From NCBI RefSeq assembly GCF_027706845.1, contig NZ_JAQGCZ010000003.1:1-64000 (forward strand): 64,000 nt of DNA. Direction: 5' to 3'. The notes beneath the pieces were generated by a model. That model ran no database searches. It saw only the letters and a program-made list of their open reading frames with translations, and was not told the origin of the DNA. The DNA is from Mycolicibacterium sp. BiH015 (lineage in GTDB: Bacteria > Actinomycetota > Actinomycetes > Mycobacteriales > Mycobacteriaceae). A program made the position numbers and the translations under genes. Positions 44,415-52,345 of this stretch are shown here, in pieces (the first letter of the stretch is position 1; each line of letters opens with the position of its first letter).

Positions 44415-45770
44415 GTGACGCTGCATGGGACTTTTTCGGAAGCCCTGCGCCACCCGCTGTCTCTGATACACGGGTGGCTGCCTCTGACCGTGCAGATCCT
44501 GGCGGCGATCGCCGTGGTCCTCGCTCTCGGGTGGCGCACCAGGCGGTGGCGGCTGATCTGGCTGCCGTGGTCGGCGTTCATCGGGGCGATCCTCGCGCTG
44601 GGCACCTACCTCTACATCGACTCGGCAGGTATCGCCGACGATTCCAACCCGGCACCCCACACGCTGTGGCTGTGGATCGCGTTGTCGGGGTTGGCCGTCG
44701 GCGTATTGATGTCGGGATGGCGCGGCAGTCGGTGGTGGCCACGGATTGCCGCGCTGATCGCCGTACCGCTGTGCGCGCTGTCGGCAGCGCTGGCACTGAA
44801 CGTGTGGGTCGGCTACTTCCCCACAGTGCAGACGGCGTGGAACCAGCTCACCGCAGGACCACTGCCGGATCAGACGGATCCGGTCACCGTCGCCGCGATG
44901 CAGAAGCAGCACGCGGTACCGATCAAGGGCAGCGTCGTCCCCATCGACATCCCGGACACCGCCTCGGGTTTCAAGCACCGGCAGGAATTCGTCTACCTAC
45001 CGCCGGCCTGGTACGCGAGCGACCCGCCGCCCGCGCTGCCCACCGTGATGATGATCGGCGGCGAGTTCAACACACCTGCCGACTGGATGCGCGCAGGCGG
45101 TGCGGTCAAGATCCTCGACGATTTCGCCGCCGCCCACGGCGGTTACGCTCCGGTGTTCGTGTTCGTCGATCCGGGCGGCACATTCAACAACGACACCGAA
45201 TGTGTCAACGGACCGCGAGGCAATTCCGCCGATCACCTCGTCAAAGATGTTGTGCCGTATGTGAAGGCGACTTACGGCGTCAGTGCCAGCCCTGCGAACT
45301 GGGGTGTGGTCGGCTGGTCGATGGGCGGCACCTGCGCGGTCGACCTGACCTTGATGCATCCGGATACGTTCAGTTCTTTCGTCGACATCGCCGGCGACGC
45401 GGCGCCCAACTCGGGATCGCAGACCGAGACGGTCGACCGCCTGTTCGGCGGCAACACCGCGGCCTATGCGTCGTTCGACCCGACCGCGGTCATCACCCGG
45501 CACGGGACGTACCGAGGGATCGCCGGGTGGTTCGACGTCAACACCCCGACCACCCCGGGCGCCAAACCCAACGACCAAGCACTGGCGGCCGACTCGCTGT
45601 GCGGGCTGGGCGGCAAGTCAGGCATCGAGTGCGCCGTGGTGACCCAACCAGGCAACCACGACTGGCCTTTCGCCTCGAACGCTTTCGCCGCCGCACTGCC
45701 TTGGCTGGCCGGCAAGATCGGCACCCCCGGTGTCGAGCAGATCGGCTTCCCGGGAGCCATCCGCGGGTAG
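44415..45770 (+). CDS. Membrane-anchored esterase of the mycolyltransferase/esterase D family (Rv1639c type)
   Basis: The 451-aa protein has about four N-terminal membrane segments (residues 15-145), then an exported alpha/beta hydrolase domain. The nucleophile is in GVVGWSMGGTCAVDL, and HDWPFASNAFAAAL supplies the His. The domain resembles antigen-85/esterase D proteins. The likely substrate is a cell-envelope ester. Start taken at the GTG at 44415, because TLHGTFSEALRHP follows. The TTG at 44364 is the alternative. Confidence 0.85.
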   Translation: MTLHGTFSEALRHPLSLIHGWLPLTVQILAAIAVVLALGWRTRRWRLIWLPWSAFIGAILALGTYLYIDSAGIADDSNPAPHTLWLWIALSGLAVGVLMSGWRGSRWWPRIAALIAVPLCALSAALALNVWVGYFPTVQTAWNQLTAGPLPDQTDPVTVAAMQKQHAVPIKGSVVPIDIPDTASGFKHRQEFVYLPPAWYASDPPPALPTVMMIGGEFNTPADWMRAGGAVKILDDFAAAHGGYAPVFVFVDPGGTFNNDTECVNGPRGNSADHLVKDVVPYVKATYGVSASPANWGVVGWSMGGTCAVDLTLMHPDTFSSFVDIAGDAAPNSGSQTETVDRLFGGNTAAYASFDPTAVITRHGTYRGIAGWFDVNTPTTPGAKPNDQALAADSLCGLGGKSGIECAVVTQPGNHDWPFASNAFAAALPWLAGKIGTPGVEQIGFPGAIRG

Positions 45771-45780
45771 CGTGGTGGCC

Positions 45781-46053
45781 ATGCCGGATGAGCCCATCAT
45801 CGACGCTGAAGTCGTGCCCGCCGACCCGATCGCTCCGGCCGACGCGGGCTACACCCCCGGAGGCGTGCCGACGTTCGACTCCGTGCGGGAGAAGATCGAG
45901 AATCGCTATGCCACGTCGTTCGGATCAGCCGAGCTGGACGCCGAGACGCCGGAAGGGCGTACTGTCGCCGAGCAGTACGACGCCCGGCAGCGCGCAGCGG
46001 CCGAACGGCTGGCCCAGATCCGCGAATCGATGGGTCGGCAACCCGATCAGTAG
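45781..46053 (+). CDS. Small conserved mycobacterial protein (Rv1638A type)
   Basis: The 90-aa acidic protein starts MPDEPIIDAEVVPADP, has a Pro/Asp-rich first half and a helical second half (TFDSVREKIENRYATSFGSA, then RTVAEQYDARQRAAAERLAQ). Probably cytoplasmic, with no membrane segment. It starts 10 nt after the esterase stop. Function unknown. Ends 7 bp inside the convergent gene at 46047. Confidence 0.82.
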   Translation: MPDEPIIDAEVVPADPIAPADAGYTPGGVPTFDSVREKIENRYATSFGSAELDAETPEGRTVAEQYDARQRAAAERLAQIRESMGRQPDQ

Positions 46054-47135
46054 TCGGACTCGGCCGCGAGCACCTCTGCGAGGAAGGCGTCGGCGCCGAG
46101 CCGCTGCAGCCTCATCCGCGCGAAGGCCCGCACGCGGTCCCGCACGTCGGACGACTCGCCGACATCAACGCCGATCCTCACCGCCGTTTCCCGCCAATCA
46201 CGGCTCCAGGCAAGCGTTTCCGTGACCGGGGTGCGCTTCTCGTCGAGCAGTGCAACTGTCGCCGAGCCGGTGCTGTCCAGCTGGCCGGCACCGGTGATCC
46301 CCCCCGAGCGGACGTGCACGGCAATTCCTGCCGGCGAGCCGGGACCCGACAGCTGAGTGCGTACGACGGCGGTGGCAACGGCACCGTCGGTTTCGACCTG
46401 CCAGTCGACGGTGCCCTCAGCCGCATCGAACACCCGGGGCGGCACCGCCGCCCAATTCACCGAGTCCACACCGCGCGCGACGGCCTCGGCCGCGCCCCCA
46501 GCGCCGCCGGCTCCCGCTACCAGCGCGTAGTCGTCGCGGGCGCCTGTTCCGGCCACGACGGCCGGTGTCTCGAACGAGATCCCGGTGTCCTCGGCGAGCT
46601 CCGTGCATGCCTCGACCAACTCGCCGACCCGCGGATCACCCAGTCGTGCGAGCGCGGTCAGGACTTGGGCATGGGGGGCCAGTAGCTCCGCGACATCCGA
46701 GTCGAACGTGCCATCGGCGAAGTAGTCCTCCGCGGCAGCGGTCAGCAGCGCGAGTTCCCCGGCGAGCAGCGCGTCGTCGAGCTCGACGATGCCATCGCGG
46801 TAGCTCGCCGGCCACCAGCGACGAAGCCAGTGGCCCAGCGCAAGACGCCGTAGCGGTTCGAGTGCTGTCGCATCGAAGGAGACCCCATCGACGTCGAGCT
46901 GACCTTCGGGTGTCGCGGCCAGTGCGGACACGATCGCGCTGTGTCCGTCATCGCCGGCGATTCGCCAAAGCCATTCCGCGCGAACGGGATCGGTGAATGC
47001 TATGTGCACGGTCGCGTCCGGATCATCCACCGTCCATGACAGGACCGCACCCGACACCTCGAGGACTGCCGTCAGCGGGACGGCGGCACCCGGCGCCTCC
47101 GTGGTCCACAGCCCCGACTCCGCGATGAACCTCAT
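46047..47135 (-). CDS. Unknown protein of the CHAT locus (362 aa)
   Basis: Not recognised. The first 95 residues look beta-rich (LTAVLEVSGAVLSWTVDDPD). The middle is helical (LALLTAAAEDYFADGTFD). A Gly/Ala-rich hinge follows DDYALVAGAGGAGG near residue 205, and the C-terminal 130 residues are again beta-like, ending with a helical RMRLQRLGADAFLAEVLAAE. No signal or membrane segment. DEYALVASGPGTVGG in the helical-repeat protein at 50015 resembles the hinge. The start overlaps the preceding stop by 4 nt. Candidate partner or substrate of the CHAT protease (inference). Confidence 0.78.
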   Translation of the reverse strand: MRFIAESGLWTTEAPGAAVPLTAVLEVSGAVLSWTVDDPDATVHIAFTDPVRAEWLWRIAGDDGHSAIVSALAATPEGQLDVDGVSFDATALEPLRRLALGHWLRRWWPASYRDGIVELDDALLAGELALLTAAAEDYFADGTFDSDVAELLAPHAQVLTALARLGDPRVGELVEACTELAEDTGISFETPAVVAGTGARDDYALVAGAGGAGGAAEAVARGVDSVNWAAVPPRVFDAAEGTVDWQVETDGAVATAVVRTQLSGPGSPAGIAVHVRSGGITGAGQLDSTGSATVALLDEKRTPVTETLAWSRDWRETAVRIGVDVGESSDVRDRVRAFARMRLQRLGADAFLAEVLAAESDY

Positions 47136-48442
47136 TGCACGTCCTGGGCTTCCAGCATCGCCTTGATGCGCTGGCGATGGTCCAGACTGACCGATCGGGA
47201 CACTCCTTCGAGGAGCTCCCGGATGTCATCGACGTCGGTGCAGGGCTCCTGCCAGACGTCCCGGCCATGCAGACGCGCCCACAACCGGCTCAGGTAGGGC
47301 CGGCAGAATGCGGCGAGTTCATCGACGATCGCCTGCTGGCGTGGATGCACCGCGCCGCCGTCGGCGAGGTAGCGCCGCGCGTGCAGGACGTAGGCCTCTT
47401 TTCGCAACCGTGCCTGGATCTGACGTGCGAGATCGGTGCGGCACTGCGCCGCCTCGTCGAGCGGTGCGAGGTCGACGGCGACCTCGATGCCGGCGATCAA
47501 CGTGGCCTGCTTGTCTTCGCCCAGTAACCCCCACGGCGCGCATGACCGGTCGACTTCCTCGGCGCACAGCAGCGGAATGTCGGGCAGCTCGTCCCGGGCC
47601 AGCGCGCGGCGCAGCGTGGCCCGCACCCGATCCACGACGCTGCGGTCGAGCGGTCGGCCACCCTCACCTCCCGTGATGACCGGAGGTTGCTGCGGCTCAG
47701 CCGAACTCAGGCCGAGCTCCACGATCGACCACGGCAGGCGCGAGGCGTCGCTGCGTGCGGACGCGCCCAAGTTGTACGGGGTCGCATCGGCCACCAAAGC
47801 CGACCACACACGTTGGCGCGCGACCGACGCGTTGTGTCCGTCCGCTTTCCCCAGAACAGTGCTCAGCCCGGCCAGGAACGGACCGGTGATCTCGGTCCCC
47901 GCCCGGACATCGGTCCAGCTGTCCGTAACCTGCGCCGCCAGCGCGGCAACCACGTCCTCGTCGTCGACGTGGCGGTTGAGCACCTCGATAGCGGTGCGGT
48001 CGCGGTCGGAATGGATCTCTCGAAGGATCGCATCAGCAGCGTCGGTGTCCTGCTCCCCCGGCGCGCCGCGGGTCACCGCCAGCTCGAAGCACAGCGGGAA
48101 GTACAGCTCCTGAGCGTTGCCGGTGGTGATGCGCAGGCGGCGCCGACCGCGTTTGAGCACGTCGAACCACCGGGCGGTGGCCCGCAGCGCGTCCGCCTGC
48201 CCGAGGATGGCGTCGTGCATCTCGGCGGCGACGTCGGCGGTGACGAACGGTGCCGAGAACTTGGTGTTGGATCGCAGCCGGAGCACCAGCGGGTCGATGA
48301 TGCGCTTGACCGTTCGGCTCAGCGGTCCGCCGTCGTCAGCGCTGAGCACCTCGACACCCGGCCCGATCGCCCGCCAGGCACGCTCGATGACGGCGCGGCG
48401 GGGCTGCCGCAGTGCCACCGAGGTATCCGTTCCCGTGCTCAC
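47132..48442 (-). CDS. Unknown protein of the CHAT locus (436 aa)
   Basis: Not recognised. A mainly helical cytoplasmic protein, with PRRAVIERAWRAIG at the start and acidic and Arg-rich helices through to AYVLHARRYLADGGAVHPRQ and WARLHGRDVWQEPC near the end. No catalytic motif is evident. The GTG at 48442 lies 6 nt after TATCCT (minus strand), so it is probably leaderless, and it is divergent from the small membrane protein. Coupled to the 362-aa gene by ATGA. Confidence 0.77.
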   Translation of the reverse strand: MSTGTDTSVALRQPRRAVIERAWRAIGPGVEVLSADDGGPLSRTVKRIIDPLVLRLRSNTKFSAPFVTADVAAEMHDAILGQADALRATARWFDVLKRGRRRLRITTGNAQELYFPLCFELAVTRGAPGEQDTDAADAILREIHSDRDRTAIEVLNRHVDDEDVVAALAAQVTDSWTDVRAGTEITGPFLAGLSTVLGKADGHNASVARQRVWSALVADATPYNLGASARSDASRLPWSIVELGLSSAEPQQPPVITGGEGGRPLDRSVVDRVRATLRRALARDELPDIPLLCAEEVDRSCAPWGLLGEDKQATLIAGIEVAVDLAPLDEAAQCRTDLARQIQARLRKEAYVLHARRYLADGGAVHPRQQAIVDELAAFCRPYLSRLWARLHGRDVWQEPCTDVDDIRELLEGVSRSVSLDHRQRIKAMLEAQDVQ

Positions 48443-48497
48443 CGGAACAGGATAGAAGTTGGGTTCGGTAGCCGTGGGCCTCATCGACCCTGAGGGC

Positions 48498-48818
48498 ATG
48501 CCCAGCTTGTTGACCCTGATCTTCTTCAGCTTCCTTATCGCCGGCACGGTGGCGGTGCTGTTCGTGCCGTCGAGCACCGTGATCAGGTCCCGCGGCGTCG
48601 TCGTCGGCCTTCGCCTGACCGGCGATTTCTCCGCGGACTGCCACGAGGTCGAACTCGACGTCATGGTCAGCCGCCCCGAAGGCGGGCAGTTCCCCGCCCG
48701 CGAGACCACCCTGATCCCTGAGAGCGCTCTCGCCGGCTTCACGCCCGGCAGCATCATCGACATGTATTACCGTCCCGGAGACGAGTCCTCGGTCGCGGTG
48801 CGCGTACCGCGCCGGTGA
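48498..48818 (+). CDS. Small single-pass membrane protein, DUF3592-like
   Basis: The 106-aa protein has an N-terminal membrane segment (LLTLIFFSFLIAGTVAVLFV) and a beta-type domain (GVVVGLRLTGDF, then GSIIDMYYRPGDESSVAVRV) resembling DUF3592 domains. The ATG at 48498 follows GAGGGC. An upstream start at 48459 adds nothing family-like. It is divergent from the 436-aa gene (55 bp apart) and ends 3 bp from the convergent CHAT gene stop. Confidence 0.75.
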   Translation: MPSLLTLIFFSFLIAGTVAVLFVPSSTVIRSRGVVVGLRLTGDFSADCHEVELDVMVSRPEGGQFPARETTLIPESALAGFTPGSIIDMYYRPGDESSVAVRVPRR

Positions 48819-48821
48819 CGC

Positions 48822-50018
48822 TCATCGGGCGCCGTCCACAGCGAAGCTGACCAAAGCGGCCCAGTACAGCGGGCTCGCGTCCGAATCACCGTCGCGCCAT
48901 AGGGTCAGCTGCCTGCGCTGCCACGCGTTGACCGCGCGACCCGCGTCCTGCGCCTCGTGGGCGACGTCGACGGCGATGACCGCCTCGGCCATCGGATCCG
49001 ACGACTCGGTTGCGGTCGGGCAGAACTGGCGGTAGCCGGCGGCGGTGGGAAGCGACCACAGCGTGGCGGTGACGAGCTGGGCACCACCGAGGATCAGCGC
49101 GGCGACGAGTCCGGTCGCCTCGTCGAATCGGTAATCGCCGCCCGAGGAGCAGGCCAGCAGCGCTGCCCGCGGCGGTATCGGCAACTGGGCCGCCATCAGG
49201 TCTCCGGCCGCAAGCGGATGTTCGTCGGCCAGGTGCACCGCGGCGCGGTCGGCGTGTCCCACATCGCCGTCGGCCGCGGTGGCGTGTCCGACGAACAGCA
49301 TGCGGCTCGGCGACCGCGTCAGCTGGGCGGCCAGCCAACCGCGGTCTGCCTGAGTGGACCGGAACAGCTCGACGGTGGCGGCAACCTCGGGTAACACGTC
49401 GCGGTGGGCTCTGACCTCGGCAAAATGCTGTGCCAGAGGGCCATCCGGGTCGGGTCGGCCAAGCACGGAGCCCAGCGCCGAATCAGGTCGCTGCCCCGGC
49501 ACACGGGGATCCAGGATCAGCAGGGCAGCGTTGTCGCGACGTTCGTCCCAGGTCATGGACGCGCGCGGAGCGTTGGCGATGTTCGGCGGCGCCGCGAGAA
49601 GGACGTCGGCGAGTTCGATGAGCCGCCGCCCGGGTGCTGCCGGGCACGCAACCAGCGACCACGGAACCTGCGCGAGCCTGCCGGTCGGTGCGACGAACAG
49701 CGTCGGGTGGGGGTGATCGCCGATCAGCTGCCAGCCCGCGGCCGGAATCAGTTGCTCTCCGAAGATGTCAGCCAGGTGCTGTTCGGCGGCACGATCTGCG
49801 AAAGAGCCTGCGGTGAGCGCACGTTCGAGGGCCTGACGCACATTCTCCGACGGGCGCGGGTCGGGCAGCGCGTCAGCGAGGAGGTCCCTGACCATGGCGA
49901 GCGCTGATTCCTCGACCACCCACGTCACGGTGGTTTCGGGCCGGCCGACGACGCGCAGGCTGGCGTAGGTGGCGACGCCGACGTCGGCATAGCGCAGCAC
50001 CAGTGTCGGCGCGGTCAT
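48822..50018 (-). CDS. CHAT-domain (caspase-like) cysteine protease
   Basis: The 398-aa product has its CHAT domain in the C-terminal two thirds. APTGRLAQVPWSLVACP matches the strand/Trp region that opens CHAT domains. His245 in MLFVGHATA and Cys290 in ALLACSSGG form the expected dyad. GAQLVTATLWSLP and the terminal LYWAALVSFAVDG are further CHAT hallmarks. The first 90 residues are a separate alpha/beta region. Its ATG overlaps the stop of the helical-repeat gene (ATGA), so the two are made together. CHAT proteases often cleave a dedicated partner when triggered. The trigger and target here are unknown. Confidence 0.88.
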   Translation of the reverse strand: MTAPTLVLRYADVGVATYASLRVVGRPETTVTWVVEESALAMVRDLLADALPDPRPSENVRQALERALTAGSFADRAAEQHLADIFGEQLIPAAGWQLIGDHPHPTLFVAPTGRLAQVPWSLVACPAAPGRRLIELADVLLAAPPNIANAPRASMTWDERRDNAALLILDPRVPGQRPDSALGSVLGRPDPDGPLAQHFAEVRAHRDVLPEVAATVELFRSTQADRGWLAAQLTRSPSRMLFVGHATAADGDVGHADRAAVHLADEHPLAAGDLMAAQLPIPPRAALLACSSGGDYRFDEATGLVAALILGGAQLVTATLWSLPTAAGYRQFCPTATESSDPMAEAVIAVDVAHEAQDAGRAVNAWQRRQLTLWRDGDSDASPLYWAALVSFAVDGAR

Positions 50019-51655
50019 GGCCAGGTGCTCCATTCGGGTTCGGCGGAGGTCACGGTGCGGCCGTATCGCAGCTGCGCCAGTTCGCGGTAGTACTTCAGCA
50101 CCGGTTCGGTGTTCGGGTGCATCCGAAGCGGCGGCAGGGCACCAAGTTTGGTCAGCATGGTCCCACCGACCGTCCCGGGCCCGGAGGCCACCAGCGCGTA
50201 CTCGTCGGCATCGTCGACGGGGACCGCGGCCGTTGCCGTGTCAGCCCAGTCCGCTGTGTGTGGTGACTGCGGGATGCTGAATGTCCCGCGAGCACTGTGG
50301 TATTCGATCAGTTCACTGACCAGGGCCGTGTTACCCCATTCCCAGGCCACCGCGAAGGCGCCCGCCAGCACGCGCGACGACACATGGGTGGCCCATCGCA
50401 TCCTGGCATCGGCGTCGCCGATGGTGTAGCGCACCGAGTCGACGGCCAGGGCCGCAGGCACTTTCAGGTCGGCCGCCTGTTCGAACTTCTCGTGGGCCGA
50501 CGCGGGGTCCGCCATCGCCTCGGCCCGCAGAATCGAGCCGAGGTGGTCGTCGAGCCTGGCGTATTGCAGCCAGCTGTGTCGGGGCCAGCTGTCGAGCAGT
50601 TCACGCGCCGCCGTGACGCGGTCGGTGGCGGCGGTGAAGTCGCCCCGCAAGATATCGACCCAGCTGCGTTGCAACAGGATTCGGTGAATATGCAGCGGCT
50701 TGTTGATTTCACGCCAGTGTCGCTCGGCGTGGCTGAGTCTTTCGTCGGCATCGTCGAGTTCGCCCACCGAGATCGCGATCAAGCCGAAATAGAGCCAACT
50801 GCGCGACACGTCGTGTGCGCGGTTGCCCTCCGCGATCGCCGGATAAGCCTCGTGGACAAGGTCCTGCGCGCGGGCCCGGTCACCGGCTGACCATGCCGCA
50901 GTCGCGCGTTCCAGTTGGGTGCGCGCGGTGGCGAGGCGCCAGCCACGTGCCTGCGCCCGGGCTCCGGCGCGCCGCAACCATGGTTCAGCCTCGTTGAGGC
51001 GTCCGGTCTCGACGCAGAACCGGCCGTATCCCGTGCCGGCGAGGACGCGCAGGTTGTCGTCGTATTCGCTCCCGTCACCGGGCCCTTCGATGGCGTCGAA
51101 CACTTTCTCCCACAGGGGAAGTGACTGCACATGCAGATCGTCGTCACACAGCCCCACCGCGCACAGGATCCGTGCATGGGTGATCAGGTAGGCGTGTTCG
51201 CCGTGCAGGTCATCGAACATGCCGTGCTCCTCGATCAGCGCCTGCAGGTGCGAGGCCGCCGTCTCGTGTTCGCCGTGCGCTGCCGCCATTCCGGTGCGTA
51301 GGAACAGCGCCCGTCGGCGGTACCGGCAGATCATGTGGTCGACTTCGGCCGGCGAGAAGATCACCTTTTCGGCGTCCTCCGGACGCTGGCCTGCTCGTAT
51401 CTCTCGATAGATCTGCAGGCAATCCTCGATACGTTTCACGCATTCGGTCACCCCGTCATAGGCCGTACGGACCAGGTAGAGCTCGCCCAGTTGGGCAAAG
51501 ACCTCGAGGATGAGGTCGTCGCGGTCCACTTCTTCGATGCGGGGCATCAGCGACAGCAACAGGTCTTTGGCCGCGAATTCGTCCGCGGCGAAAGCCAGGC
51601 GACGTGCCCGATCGAGATCCTGCTCGATGTCGGGATGACCGGGAAGCGGGGTCAC
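50015..51655 (-). CDS. TPR-like helical-repeat protein partnered with the CHAT protease
   Basis: The 546-aa protein is almost entirely helix pairs of TPR type (examples ETGRLNEAEPWLRRAGARAQ and LDDADERLSHAERHWREI). The C-terminal linker has DEYALVASGPGTVGG then LGALPPLRMHPNTEPVLKYY, a segment that in single-chain actinobacterial proteins I would expect just before a CHAT domain. The GTG at 51655 lies 6 nt after TATGAT, so the message is probably leaderless. Likely the sensor or regulatory arm of the CHAT protease. Confidence 0.82.
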   Translation of the reverse strand: MTPLPGHPDIEQDLDRARRLAFAADEFAAKDLLLSLMPRIEEVDRDDLILEVFAQLGELYLVRTAYDGVTECVKRIEDCLQIYREIRAGQRPEDAEKVIFSPAEVDHMICRYRRRALFLRTGMAAAHGEHETAASHLQALIEEHGMFDDLHGEHAYLITHARILCAVGLCDDDLHVQSLPLWEKVFDAIEGPGDGSEYDDNLRVLAGTGYGRFCVETGRLNEAEPWLRRAGARAQARGWRLATARTQLERATAAWSAGDRARAQDLVHEAYPAIAEGNRAHDVSRSWLYFGLIAISVGELDDADERLSHAERHWREINKPLHIHRILLQRSWVDILRGDFTAATDRVTAARELLDSWPRHSWLQYARLDDHLGSILRAEAMADPASAHEKFEQAADLKVPAALAVDSVRYTIGDADARMRWATHVSSRVLAGAFAVAWEWGNTALVSELIEYHSARGTFSIPQSPHTADWADTATAAVPVDDADEYALVASGPGTVGGTMLTKLGALPPLRMHPNTEPVLKYYRELAQLRYGRTVTSAEPEWSTWP

Positions 51656-51661
51656 CGCGCA

Positions 51662-51667
51662 ATCATA
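51662..51667 (-). promoter_or_regulatory. -10 box TATGAT of the CHAT-TPR unit
   Basis: TATGAT on the minus strand (51667-51662) ends 6 nt before the GTG at 51655. The -35 position carries only TGCCCG. Expected start of a leaderless transcript. Confidence 0.5.
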
Positions 51668-51670
51668 GGA

Positions 51671-51701
51671 AGCGGCGGGCGTGTCGGGCACGCCCGCCGC
51701 T
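51671..51701 (-). terminator. Strong hairpin terminator after the LpqH-type gene, overlapping the CHAT-locus promoter
   Basis: A perfect 13-bp stem (51671-51683 with 51689-51701, AGCGGCGGGCGTG and its complement) and a 5-nt loop, starting 18 nt after the lipoprotein stop. Only a short TCCTAT follows on the minus strand, which is common in mycobacteria. The hairpin DNA also contains the place where the -35 of the helical-repeat gene should lie. Confidence 0.75.
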
Positions 51702-51719
51702 CCGGGACGTGGCATGCGA

Positions 51720-52220
51720 TCAGCTGCAGGTCACCGTGACGGTGAACGGCTTGGTGATCATGCCCGCCATCGGATTGCTCATGTCGGCACCGACGGCTTC
51801 GCCGGTGATCGTGTAGCTGTCGCCGTCGACCGTGACCTCGGCGCTGCCGGACTTGGCTCCCATCGCGTTCGCGACGGCGAGTGCGTTGCCGTCGACCACC
51901 ATGCCGAGCGACTCGACGACCGGGGTCGCCTCGTCGGTCATGACGATGCCCAGGCCCTGCTGGCCGCCGATGGCGCCGCTGGCGACGGTGATCTTTCCGC
52001 CCTGCTTGACGCAGGTCACCGAGTTCAGGTCCAGGCCGGCCAGATCGGCGCCGTCGACCTTGACCTCGGTCTTTCCGCCGTCGGCGACCGCTGAGGTCTG
52101 TGAGGCCGTTGAGCTCTGCGAGGAGGAGTTCTCGGCGGTGGTGCCCTTGTCGTCCGAGCAGCCGACCAGCATCGCGGCGCCGGCGGCCAGACCGATCACG
52201 CCTGCGACAACTCGCTTCAT
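51720..52220 (-). CDS. LpqH-family (19 kDa antigen-type) lipoprotein
   Basis: The 166-aa lipoprotein has signal peptide MKRVVAGVIGLAAGAAMLVG and lipobox LVGC, with the lipidated Cys near residue 21. A Ser/Thr/Gln-rich linker (possible O-glycosylation) follows, then a beta-sandwich domain with SVTCVKQGGKITVASGAIGG and the terminal FTVTVTCS (two Cys, probably a disulfide). Typical of TLR2-active LpqH proteins. The ATG at 52220 is preceded by AAGGGAAAC. A terminator hairpin follows. Confidence 0.9.
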   Translation of the reverse strand: MKRVVAGVIGLAAGAAMLVGCSDDKGTTAENSSSQSSTASQTSAVADGGKTEVKVDGADLAGLDLNSVTCVKQGGKITVASGAIGGQQGLGIVMTDEATPVVESLGMVVDGNALAVANAMGAKSGSAEVTVDGDSYTITGEAVGADMSNPMAGMITKPFTVTVTCS

Positions 52221-52345
52221 GATGTTTCCCTTCGTCGTGCTTCGCCCCAGTGGCGTCGTCGGGGTGAAGTACATCGCGCGGTGCCGGCTACCGATCCCAA
52301 TTTTCGGGCGGCGCTGTCGGTCGGCGGCGGTACGGTTCGGTCTCG

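Noticed and set aside
46047..51655. The CHAT locus as a type III-E CRISPR (Craspase) remnant
   Set aside because: There is no gRAMP/Cas7-11 gene, no Cas1 and no repeat array. Only the TPR plus CHAT pairing is shared.
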